A stretch of DNA of 64,000 nt from CAG-411 sp963643465 (lineage in GTDB: Bacteria; Bacillota; Clostridia; Lachnospirales; Lachnospiraceae), in contig CAVIJT010000006.1 of the NCBI GenBank assembly GCA_963643465.1, positions 62,001-126,000 of the forward strand, read 5' to 3'. Below, one piece after another: positions 8,349 through 15,709 of the stretch. A model generated the notes under the pieces. The model did not search any database and had not been told where the DNA came from. It saw only the letters and a program-made list of their open reading frames with translations. Both the position numbers and the translations under genes were made by a program. Position 1 is the first letter of the stretch. Every line of letters begins with the position of its first letter.

Positions 8349-10262
8349 TTATTTTACTTTAAAACTCTTTGTTTTTGTAGTATATCCACTCTTTTTTACA
8401 GTAACAGAAATCTTATTTCCCTTCTTTAATTTTTTCTTTAAGTTTACTGTAAATACACCTGTTTTCGTAGACTTTACGGTATATTTCTTTCCTCCAACCT
8501 TTACAACTACTGTTGCAGTCTTTACGGTCTTACCTTTGATTTTCTTTGTTGCCTTCTTATATTTTGTAAGTTTTAATACCGTAATTTTCTTTTTCGTTGT
8601 CTTTGTTGTCTCTTTCGTTGTCTCTCCAGTAACGGCTGCTGGTGTGGTAGTAGTTACTGCCCCATTTGTTGCTGGTGTTGGAACTTGTGTTGCCGGTGTC
8701 TTTGCCGCCTTTGTATAAGTGAAAGTTACTGTTTCATATCCTGTGGAGGATACTGTAATTGTATAATTGGTTTCCTCTGAAAAGATTTTTCCATTAGATA
8801 CCACATTATAAGTAACTTTACGACCAGAACCAGTTGCTTCTACATAATCATATGCAGCATTTTCATTTACAGTACCATCTGCATTGAAAATATCCTTTGA
8901 AACAAAGTGGTTGCTTGAACCAGAAGACGTTGGTAAATAAGTAACGGCTGCACCAGTAGATACGGTAACCGAATTAATATTTTTGATAAAGTTGGCAACA
9001 CTGTCTGCGCCCTTTGCATCCATTTTCAATCCATTATCATAAGAAACCTTAGACCCCTTAATAGTAACAGTTGTGGATGTCCCATTGTATTTTCCAGAAG
9101 CATCTGTAACGTTCAAAGTATATACGCCCGGAACTGCATTTCCAATTGTTAATGTAGAACCGTTGATTGCTGCTGCAGTTGCAGTTATTGTGGCATCTGT
9201 TGATGAAAGACTATATGCTGGTACGAAATCAGCAGGTGCATCCTTTAAAGTTACATTTACAACAGTTTCTGCTGCAACATCTGCATCTTCTGCTGTTGCC
9301 GTAATAGTAGACAATACTGGCAAATAGGTATCTGCAATATCTACATTATATACACCCTTGCTTGTAATATAAGTAAAACCTGTAATCGTTTGTCCCATAC
9401 TTTTTTCGTATGCTTCACTACGATTTGAATCAACTACAGACCATGCAATCTCAGAAATATTCCAAATATTTTCCTGTGAATACATCGCATACTGTTCTCC
9501 CTCTGCGGTATTGGCAATTACACCATATACAATAGAGCTATCTTTTGTTAAAGTATCCTCAAACACATCACCAGAAAGAGAAAATTCATAATCTCCCCAA
9601 CGACTTTCTACGGAGAATTCAGAAGTTACTGACACATTCTCTGCCAAATCATTTACTTTAGAAATCTTTACCGCATCCGTCGATATGGCACCAGAAGATG
9701 TCACTTTTGATACATCTACAATATCTGCCTGTAACACAGGTGTATAAGTAACATCAAGCTCTTTGCCTGCTGAATTTCTTGAGGATGAAATTTCTTTTTT
9801 GGTATAAGAGCCATTTGTCAATGGTGTAAAATCTGTTTCTGCATAAACACCTGCTTCCATAAGGGCCTCACGCTCTTTTTCAGTTACCACTACCGGAATC
9901 TGAACACCCTCTACATTTACAGTCTTTCCATCTGCAATTAAAGCACTAATTGCCTCTGTATCTGTGGATGCCACATCCGGCACATGATAAGTACCTGCAT
10001 TTAATCCACCAAATCCATTGCCAACTGCTTTTGTTACAGTAGCAGAAGAAAATGCGTCTACATAATCTGTAGAAGTCACATTTTTTAATGTGTCCACGCC
10101 ATAAATCTGATACAAGTCATGATAAGAAAGTTTCATATTCACTGCGTATTCCTTGTCTGTTTTAGTTGTGTCTGCTGCCAATACATTATATGCAGGTACA
10201 CTTGTAACAGTAACTGCTGCTGCCATCATAAGTGACATCATTTTGTTCATAGGTTTTCTCAT
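8349..10262 (-). CDS. Secreted Tp47-domain-like protein with Lys-rich C-terminal module
   Basis: A 637-residue secreted protein. The start at 10262 is chosen for its AGGAG (8-base spacing) and because it puts a clean signal peptide ending ...NVLAA at the N-terminus. The mature region begins YAVNMKLSYHDLYQIYGVD and contains SRWGDYEFSLSG and ENIWNISEIAWS, which resemble Firmicutes proteins annotated as Tp47 domain C-containing (Treponema Tp47 relatives). A TP-rich linker near 545-570 leads to a Lys-rich Ig-like C-terminal repeat that may bind wall polymers. It lies downstream of the electron-transfer operon but has its own promoter region with two copies of the shared operator. Function unknown. 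Confidence 0.6.
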   Translation of the reverse strand: MRKPMNKMMSLMMAAAVTVTSVPAYNVLAADTTKTDKEYAVNMKLSYHDLYQIYGVDTLKNVTSTDYVDAFSSATVTKAVGNGFGGLNAGTYHVPDVASTDTEAISALIADGKTVNVEGVQIPVVVTEKEREALMEAGVYAETDFTPLTNGSYTKKEISSSRNSAGKELDVTYTPVLQADIVDVSKVTSSGAISTDAVKISKVNDLAENVSVTSEFSVESRWGDYEFSLSGDVFEDTLTKDSSIVYGVIANTAEGEQYAMYSQENIWNISEIAWSVVDSNRSEAYEKSMGQTITGFTYITSKGVYNVDIADTYLPVLSTITATAEDADVAAETVVNVTLKDAPADFVPAYSLSSTDATITATAAAINGSTLTIGNAVPGVYTLNVTDASGKYNGTSTTVTIKGSKVSYDNGLKMDAKGADSVANFIKNINSVTVSTGAAVTYLPTSSGSSNHFVSKDIFNADGTVNENAAYDYVEATGSGRKVTYNVVSNGKIFSEETNYTITVSSTGYETVTFTYTKAAKTPATQVPTPATNGAVTTTTPAAVTGETTKETTKTTKKKITVLKLTKYKKATKKIKGKTVKTATVVVKVGGKKYTVKSTKTGVFTVNLKKKLKKGNKISVTVKKSGYTTKTKSFKVK

Positions 10263-10353
10263 TTTATAATTCTCCTTTTCCTGTTGTGTTGCCCTATAAC
10301 AGCAACACGGGGTTAATAAGTTACTATAGGTAAAAAAACAGAACCATGCCTCA

Positions 10354-10383
10354 TTAGTTTTTCCTAACATTAGTCAACACTAA
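10354..10383 (-). promoter_or_regulatory. Tandem TTAG-N6-CTAA operators upstream of the Tp47-like gene
   Basis: Two copies, at 10354-10367 and 10370-10383, are spaced 16 bp centre to centre. The same element occurs before the NusG-II gene (15313-15326) and an ABC exporter operon (58301-58314). The shape recalls DtxR/IdeR-type metal-regulator sites, but that identity is inferred. Confidence 0.5.
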
Positions 10384-10395
10384 CACCAGCTTCTT

Positions 10396-10423
10396 TAAAA
10401 AAGAAGACCTTTGCCTTCCTTCT
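10396..10423 (-). terminator. Terminator of the electron-transfer operon
   Basis: On the minus strand AGAAG pairs with CTTCT around a 12-base loop, followed by TTTTT. It lies just past the NapH-like gene and before the Tp47-like gene's operators. The stem is short, so strength is uncertain. Confidence 0.5.
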
Positions 10424-10460
10424 AGGGGAGATTGTTCTATTTTCTATTCCTTACAAATCC

Positions 10461-11309
10461 TTAGGCACTCTTTGCATTTACATCCTCGCATGCCTTTTCT
10501 TTTTTCAAACTGATATTTCCTTTTGGACATACCAGGCTACATCTGCCACACTGAATACAGTCATTGGACAGAGCACTGATTCCTTCTGGTCTATGGTGTA
10601 CCGGACACTGTCTTTTACAAGCACTGCAACCCAAAATACACTGTGAAAGATTTCTCTTTAGGGTTCCTGTAGGTAAAATAGGGAGCAGCGAAAAAATCGC
10701 TCCAAGCGGGCATAGAAACTGACAAAAGAAACGTTCTTCGAAAAACATGCCTAATAAAATCAATCCCAGATAAACCAATCCCACGATACTATATGTAGAC
10801 CACTGCAAGTTTCCGGCGCGGAGTCTTGAAAACGCTTCCCATGGACTATTTCCATTGATTTCCTGAGAGTACCCTAATATGACCGCACCTAAAATTACTA
10901 AAAGATTAATATATTTTAACTTTCTCAGCCACACAATTGCCTTTTCTGGAATTTTAGGAAATTTTCTTTTGATTTTTTTCTGCAAAAAACTTGCTATTCC
11001 ATACACAAAATCGCCAAACGAACCAAAGGCACAAGCATAACCACAGAAATATCGCCCAAACAAAATGGTAATTCCAGAAAGAATGACAAAGGTTTTTAAA
11101 AAGTCATTCCATACAAGTACATCTCCGTTGGAAACTGCATAAAAAATTCCTTTGATCCCACTAAATGCCTCACTAAACAACGACGGCAAAAAGATAAAAA
11201 ATCCAAGCTGTATGCACCTTCGTATTCCATTCTGTATCTTTCGTTTCCTCTGCCTCATTTGAGCAACAGATAATTTCTTTTTTTCTTTCATATATGCTTT
11301 CCCTTCCAT
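10461..11309 (-). CDS. NapH/NosR-like membrane ferredoxin protein
   Basis: A 282-residue inner-membrane protein with about five helices between 30 and 210 and two C-terminal [4Fe-4S] motifs: CSACKRQCP near 227-235 and CIQCGRCSLVCPKG near 250-265. Two further Cys motifs, CGYACAFG and CQFLCPLG, sit at membrane edges, as in NapH, NosR and RnfB-like proteins that pass electrons across the membrane. The ATG overlaps the upstream stop as TAATG and has AAAGGAG 8 bases before it. As last gene of the flavoprotein operon, it is the best candidate here to feed electrons from a cytosolic ferredoxin to the outside flavins. Confidence 0.85.
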   Translation of the reverse strand: MEGKAYMKEKKKLSVAQMRQRKRKIQNGIRRCIQLGFFIFLPSLFSEAFSGIKGIFYAVSNGDVLVWNDFLKTFVILSGITILFGRYFCGYACAFGSFGDFVYGIASFLQKKIKRKFPKIPEKAIVWLRKLKYINLLVILGAVILGYSQEINGNSPWEAFSRLRAGNLQWSTYSIVGLVYLGLILLGMFFEERFFCQFLCPLGAIFSLLPILPTGTLKRNLSQCILGCSACKRQCPVHHRPEGISALSNDCIQCGRCSLVCPKGNISLKKEKACEDVNAKSA

Positions 11310-11773
11310 TATGAATTCTCCTTTGCCGCTTTTGCAAAATCTAATGCCTGTCTGGTGGCATCCAGAATTCCGTTGGAACTATAGGTTGCTCCACTTACTA
11401 CGTCTACTTCTACGGACTGCTCTTTCACAATCCTTTCGGTCAGCTCCATTGCCATGGATAAATACGCCGAATCTTCTCCCTTTGCCTCTGTCACTTCCAC
11501 TGCTGTAATTTCATCCTGCAAAATAGTGACCGAAACTACTACTAAGCCTCCAAATCCTTGGGCGCTGCCTTCATACACACCGTCTGCATAAAGAGCCACT
11601 TCTTCGCTTTGTTCCTGTTTTTTCATTTCTCGATTGTATGCCTCTACGGCAGCAATCTCCTTTTGATTTTCCTGTTCCTGTGTTTCCCATGCAAGTGCTT
11701 TATTCTGATAAATCATCAGACAAACCAAAACCAAACCTAGTGCAAACACTCTTGTAAAAAAATAACGATTCAT
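11309..11773 (-). CDS. Single-domain FMN-binding protein, membrane anchored
   Basis: A 154-residue protein with an N-terminal membrane anchor or signal (about 5-24), a charged linker, and one FMN_bind domain (about 62-154). It has the flavinylation motif DVVSGAT, in which Thr130 is the residue ApbE would modify. GFGGLVVVSVTI and the AYLSMAM segment match the domain. AGGA lies 7 bases before the ATG at 11773, better than the upstream GTG. Together with the ApbE gene in the same operon this indicates a covalently flavinylated extracytoplasmic electron carrier. It is coupled to the NapH-like gene. Confidence 0.87.
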   Translation of the reverse strand: MNRYFFTRVFALGLVLVCLMIYQNKALAWETQEQENQKEIAAVEAYNREMKKQEQSEEVALYADGVYEGSAQGFGGLVVVSVTILQDEITAVEVTEAKGEDSAYLSMAMELTERIVKEQSVEVDVVSGATYSSNGILDATRQALDFAKAAKENS

Positions 11774-11831
11774 CTGCACGTCCTTTCTTCTACTTACTTT
11801 CTTTTATCCGCATTTGAAACCATTCCTATTT

Positions 11832-13268
11832 TTATGGTAATTGTGCCATGCCATTTTGAAATGCAGCCCCTATTGCATCTGAAGAACAAGTGGCTCCACT
11901 TACTGCATCTACAGTAATGGGTGCATTGGCAGCTAACAACTGTTTAAATGCACCTACACATTTTGTAGTTCCCTCTGCTGCCTTTTTTAAAAATGACCAG
12001 TTTCCTTCCGCAATGGCAAGGTTCTTTGTTTCCTCTGAAAACTCCATACCCGTCACTTGATAGGAATGGGTCTCTTCTTTTGTCTCCACTCCATCGGTAG
12101 TGGTGGTTGTTGTTAACGTTTCCACCGAAACATGCAAAATAAGTGAAATAGGATATTCTGCAAAATCCATATATTCGTCCGGATAACACATTGCTGTTCC
12201 TGATACATCTGTCGTTGAATTTGTCGTTGTGGTAACGACTGTTACTGTTGTTCCATCTTCTGTCACATTCTCCTGTACCACCGGTGGTGCATCCGTTGCC
12301 AAAGGCTCTGTTGCGACCGGTGTTGTTACAGGCGTATCTGTTGGTTTTACTGTTTCCTTTTTATCTTTTGTTCCCTTTTGCTTTGCAATGGATTCCTGTA
12401 ATGCCTGACTTACCCCTTCCATAATCCCATTAGAAGAATAGGTTGCTCCACTGATGACATCCACTTTAGAAGTTTGTTTTTTTATCATAACAGGAATTAT
12501 TTGCTTTGCCTTTGCAAAATACTCTGGCGTTTCCTCTTTGGCTGATACTACAGAAATGGTTTTCATTTTTCCTTTTGCAATCACAACCTTCATTTGTATC
12601 GGTCCACCATATCCCTCTCCAGTTCCATAAAAAGTGCCATCTCCATAAACTGCATCCTCTGGAATTTCTGTCTTTTTACTAGGTTTCTCCGTTGCAACTG
12701 GCTTTGGTGTTTGTCTATTTTTTACTACTGTATTCGTAGCGGACAAATCCGTAGCTCCTGCTTGTTTTAAAGCTGCAATTACAGCATTTATGATACCATT
12801 TGACGAATAAGTTGCTCCACTTACTACATCCACATTGGGACTTTGGGCAGAAACAATTTTTCCACATACCGCTTTTGCCTGTGCAAGAAACGATGGAGTT
12901 TCCTGCGCCGCTGAAACAATATTTACACCTATAATTTTTCCATCCGAAATAGTTACTGCTACTTGAATGGTCCCGCCATAACCAGTAGCACTTCCATAAT
13001 AGGTTCCATCTTTATATCCATCTTTGGGACCATCATAAGAAAGTGCTATGATTTCTTCCTTCTTTGTATCTTTCTTTTTAAGCTGCTTTGTATCTGGTTT
13101 TCCTGTCTCAATAGGTGTAGGACTTTCCACCTTTACCAAATTGTCTGCTTTCCATTTTTCTGGAATGTCCTCTAAAACAGGTCCATTTCCAAGCATACTA
13201 ACTACAATCAGTACCGCTAAAACACCACCCGGCACCAACAAAGTCAACCACTCTAGTTTTTCTTTCAT
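11832..13268 (-). CDS. Triple FMN-binding-domain extracytoplasmic flavoprotein
   Basis: A 478-residue protein with one N-terminal membrane helix (about 7-27) and three FMN_bind domains at roughly 80-170, 205-295 and 355-478, joined by TP/K-rich linkers. Each has a DxxSGAT flavinylation motif, with predicted FMN-Thr at 153, 276 and 460. The third domain is divergent (SGATCSS, with an inserted segment before it). It has more flavin sites than Listeria PplA, which has two such domains, and could form a flavin wire along the cell envelope. Its ATG overlaps the apbE stop as ATGA, so flavoprotein and modifying enzyme are co-translated. Confidence 0.88.
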   Translation of the reverse strand: MKEKLEWLTLLVPGGVLAVLIVVSMLGNGPVLEDIPEKWKADNLVKVESPTPIETGKPDTKQLKKKDTKKEEIIALSYDGPKDGYKDGTYYGSATGYGGTIQVAVTISDGKIIGVNIVSAAQETPSFLAQAKAVCGKIVSAQSPNVDVVSGATYSSNGIINAVIAALKQAGATDLSATNTVVKNRQTPKPVATEKPSKKTEIPEDAVYGDGTFYGTGEGYGGPIQMKVVIAKGKMKTISVVSAKEETPEYFAKAKQIIPVMIKKQTSKVDVISGATYSSNGIMEGVSQALQESIAKQKGTKDKKETVKPTDTPVTTPVATEPLATDAPPVVQENVTEDGTTVTVVTTTTNSTTDVSGTAMCYPDEYMDFAEYPISLILHVSVETLTTTTTTDGVETKEETHSYQVTGMEFSEETKNLAIAEGNWSFLKKAAEGTTKCVGAFKQLLAANAPITVDAVSGATCSSDAIGAAFQNGMAQLP

Positions 13269-14326
13269 GATTCTTCACCTCTTATAATCTCAAAAGATTT
13301 TTCAGAAGAAAATTGCTTCTCTAAACCTTCTGTCACATAAATAGTTCCGTCCGTTTCCACAAGAACCGCATCAAAAGTATCCTTATGCTGCTGCCAATAA
13401 GAAATGGCCTTTTCTTTCCCCATAACAAACAAGGCTGTGGACAATCCATCTGCCAAAGTACCATCCTCACTGACAATACTAACCGAAATCAAACCACTAT
13501 CTGCCGGATACCCAGTCTTTGGATTTAAAATGTGATGATAGGTTTTTCCATCTTCTTCAAAATAACGCTCATATCCGCCAGACGTAATGACTGCCTGATT
13601 AGCAATGGAAAGCACACCAAGAATATCCCCCTCTTTACTCTCTGGGTCCTGAATACCAATATTCCAATTGCTTCCATCGGTTTTTGTTCCAAGTGTCTGC
13701 ACATTTCCTCCAAGGGATACCATCCCAGAAGTCACTCCATGCTCTTTATAAATCTCCATGATTTTGCTGGAAGTATAACCTTTGGCAATGCCACCAAAAT
13801 CAATCTGTTGCTTGTTGCCTAATGTCAAATATCCATTCTCTGCCAAAGAAATTTTGCTTTGATCCACCTTAGGTAAGGTTTTCGCTATTTCTGTTTTTGT
13901 AGGAACATGATACTCTTTAGAAGTAAATCCCCATAAATCCATGAGAGGATATACGGTTACATCAAAAACTCCTTCTGTGCTGTCATACAACTCCCCGGCT
14001 CTTTTCATCAATATTTCCGTATCTTCGGATAACTGCCCTTCCCCATTTTGATTTAAGAGATACACCTCTCCCTTTTGGCTACTCACCGACCAAAGGGAAT
14101 CCAAACGATTCACTTCCTCCACTGCGGCCATTACTGCCTCTTTTCCATTAGGACCATAAGCAGTAAGCGACATATAAGTGTCCATAGCAAATACATCCTG
14201 AGAATACGGTGTATTGGCATTCCCAGTTTCCTTTTTATCTGTAGTTTTCCCATTTCCACATCCTGCTAATAATACACACATGCAGAAACCAAACACTCTT
14301 ACTAATTTCCTCTTTTTACTTAGCAT
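13265..14326 (-). CDS. apbE: FAD:protein FMN transferase, lipoprotein (ApbE)
   Basis: A 353-residue lipoprotein. The lipobox LLAGC ends at Cys23 and the ApbE domain spans about 40-340. Recognisable parts are the MDTYMSLTAYG start, the GGIAKGYTSSKI segment, VSLGGNVQTLG, and HHILNPKTGYPAD; the last motif binds Mg and FAD in the family. It moves FMN from FAD to Thr in DxxSGAT motifs outside the membrane, and the two FMN_bind genes that follow supply four such sites. The start at 14326 is chosen because it gives an intact signal sequence and has AGAGG 8 bases upstream. Confidence 0.93.
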   Translation of the reverse strand: MLSKKRKLVRVFGFCMCVLLAGCGNGKTTDKKETGNANTPYSQDVFAMDTYMSLTAYGPNGKEAVMAAVEEVNRLDSLWSVSSQKGEVYLLNQNGEGQLSEDTEILMKRAGELYDSTEGVFDVTVYPLMDLWGFTSKEYHVPTKTEIAKTLPKVDQSKISLAENGYLTLGNKQQIDFGGIAKGYTSSKIMEIYKEHGVTSGMVSLGGNVQTLGTKTDGSNWNIGIQDPESKEGDILGVLSIANQAVITSGGYERYFEEDGKTYHHILNPKTGYPADSGLISVSIVSEDGTLADGLSTALFVMGKEKAISYWQQHKDTFDAVLVETDGTIYVTEGLEKQFSSEKSFEIIRGEES

Positions 14327-14437
14327 ATCATTTTCCTCTCTACAATATTCCATTTTAGAAATTTGCATAACTATCTATTTTCAATTATTAAAAGTCATTC
14401 TATACATTTTTTTGTTTGTCAAACCATACACTAAAAA

Positions 14438-14938
14438 CTACATTTTTGCAGCAGGGAACTTGGACAGTACCAGACCGGATAGAATTCCAATTACCACACC
14501 AGCTACCACTCCACTAACACAAAGCACTCCAAAATACCATGACACTTGCTTTGTTCCAAGCACCACCATAGCAACGAGAATTTGCCCCACGTTATGGAAC
14601 ACACTTCCCGCCACACTGACCGTCACAATTTTAAATTTTCCTGTTTTTTTCAAGAGAAACATTACCAAAAAAGATAACACGCCGCCTGCCAAAGAAAACA
14701 GCAGAGCAAGAAGATTTCCAAACGTTCCAGCTACCAAAAGCATTCGCACTATGTTAATTCCAAAAGCTGCAACCCCATTTAAATAATAAAGGGCAAATAA
14801 CACAACCAGATTTGTAAGCCCCAATTTCATTCCCGGCATTGCCCCTTGAATCGGAAAAAGGGATTCCACATAACTTAGTATAAATGCCAACGCTATACAC
14901 ATACCATACAAGGCTATACGACTTGTTTTATTCTGCAT
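14438..14938 (-). CDS. Gx-family membrane protein (EetB-like)
   Basis: A 166-residue, five- to six-helix membrane protein. SLFPIQGAMPGMKLGLTNLV and GTFGNLLALLFSLAGG are signatures of the family often labelled heptaprenyl diphosphate synthase component I, or Gx transporter. The same family includes Listeria EetB. Its start lies 11 bp inside the NusG-II gene, the usual eetA-eetB arrangement. With ApbE and FMN_bind partners, a role in moving electrons or flavin across the membrane is more likely than prenyl synthesis; this is inference. A 111-bp spacer separates it from apbE and may hold a weak internal promoter. Confidence 0.8.
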   Translation of the reverse strand: MQNKTSRIALYGMCIALAFILSYVESLFPIQGAMPGMKLGLTNLVVLFALYYLNGVAAFGINIVRMLLVAGTFGNLLALLFSLAGGVLSFLVMFLLKKTGKFKIVTVSVAGSVFHNVGQILVAMVVLGTKQVSWYFGVLCVSGVVAGVVIGILSGLVLSKFPAAKM

Positions 14939-15299
14939 CCCCAGCCTCCTTAATCTCTACCACAACTTTATGAGGCAGGCAAATAATACTCTGTCCGGCA
15001 TACTTAATTTTTCCGGTATTTACACAAATCTGATCCGGACAATCTGCCTCGGAAAGCCATGCCATACCATTGTCAATGTGCAATATATTAGTTCCTCCTT
15101 CTCCTTCTATGGAATAGGTTATCGTACCCTCCAGTGAAAAGGTTTTTACACAAGTTCCATTCACTCGAACAGACACCTGTACACTATCTTGCTTTCCCAA
15201 ATAAGTATAAGCAAGCAATCCGCCTCCTAATACTAAAAATGCTCCAATTAAAAGAATATCTTTTTTATAAGTTGATATTATTTTTTTTAGAAATTTCAT
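14928..15299 (-). CDS. NusG domain II membrane protein (EetA-like)
   Basis: A 123-residue protein with one N-terminal helix (about 13-34) and an outside NusG domain II containing ADCPDQICVNTGKI and IICLPHKVVVEI. It is unrelated to the transcription factor NusG in role: this membrane-anchored version is the partner of Gx-family proteins, as in EetA. No flavinylation motif is present. GGAGG lies 7 bases before the ATG, which excludes an earlier in-frame start. It is the first gene of the electron-transfer operon and its leader carries the shared operator between the promoter and the ribosome-binding site. Confidence 0.82.
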   Translation of the reverse strand: MKFLKKIISTYKKDILLIGAFLVLGGGLLAYTYLGKQDSVQVSVRVNGTCVKTFSLEGTITYSIEGEGGTNILHIDNGMAWLSEADCPDQICVNTGKIKYAGQSIICLPHKVVVEIKEAGDAE

Positions 15300-15311
15300 T
15301 GTTTCGCCTCC

Positions 15312-15327
15312 GTTAGTCCTTGCTAAC
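15312..15327 (-). promoter_or_regulatory. Operator (GTTAG-N6-CTAAC) of the electron-transfer operon
   Basis: A perfect 5-bp inverted repeat around six bases lies between the -10 box and the GGAGG ribosome-binding site of the NusG-II gene. A bound protein would block transcription. It matches the elements at 10354-10383 and 58301-58314. A second inverted repeat, CTTGCTA/TAGCAAG, spans 15319-15353. Confidence 0.55.
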
Positions 15328-15342
15328 ATCAACCACCCGTAT

Positions 15343-15372
15343 AATATAGCAAGATTTTTTTTTTAGAATCAA
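15343..15372 (-). promoter_or_regulatory. Promoter of the electron-transfer operon
   Basis: On the minus strand TTGATT (15367-15372) and TATATT (15343-15348) are 18 bases apart. It is placed just upstream of the operator. Confidence 0.6.
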
Positions 15373-15616
15373 GACCTTAGTTGATAAAAATTTTCATTGA
15401 TATTTTTTATCAATAAAAAGTTCTCCGAAACTATTATAATATAAAATCTATGCTAAAAAAAGCACTGTAAACTATCACCAATTTTCGTCATTTTTTCTTT
15501 TTAATTTTCATCATTTTTCATACATCATGATATTTTGTAACCTTTTTGTTTCTTTATATGGATATTTTAACCGAACCATCCTTCAAACTCTTCCATTTTT
15601 TCTCATTTTTCGCATA

Positions 15617-15645
15617 TTGTTCCATTTTTTTTTCTGTGCTAAAAT
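15617..15645 (+). promoter_or_regulatory. Promoter of the starch-binding protein gene
   Basis: TTGTTC (15617-15622), a 17-base spacer and an extended -10 TGCTAAAAT (TAAAAT at 15640-15645). The divergent spacer 15373-15616 is very AT-rich with several TTTTCATCATT-like runs; I see no gene in it. Confidence 0.5.
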
Positions 15646-15709
15646 AACCTTAAAATGTTACAGAACTGTAAAATAAACATTACATTTTATAAACTGAAAG
15701 GAGTTTATT

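Noticed and set aside
14438..14938. Heptaprenyl diphosphate synthase component I
   Set aside because: This is a common database label for the family, but the gene pairs with NusG-II and ApbE as in eetB, and no prenyltransferase partner is present.
14928..15299. Transcription factor NusG
   Set aside because: Only the NusG domain II fold is present, behind a membrane helix; the NGN domain is missing.
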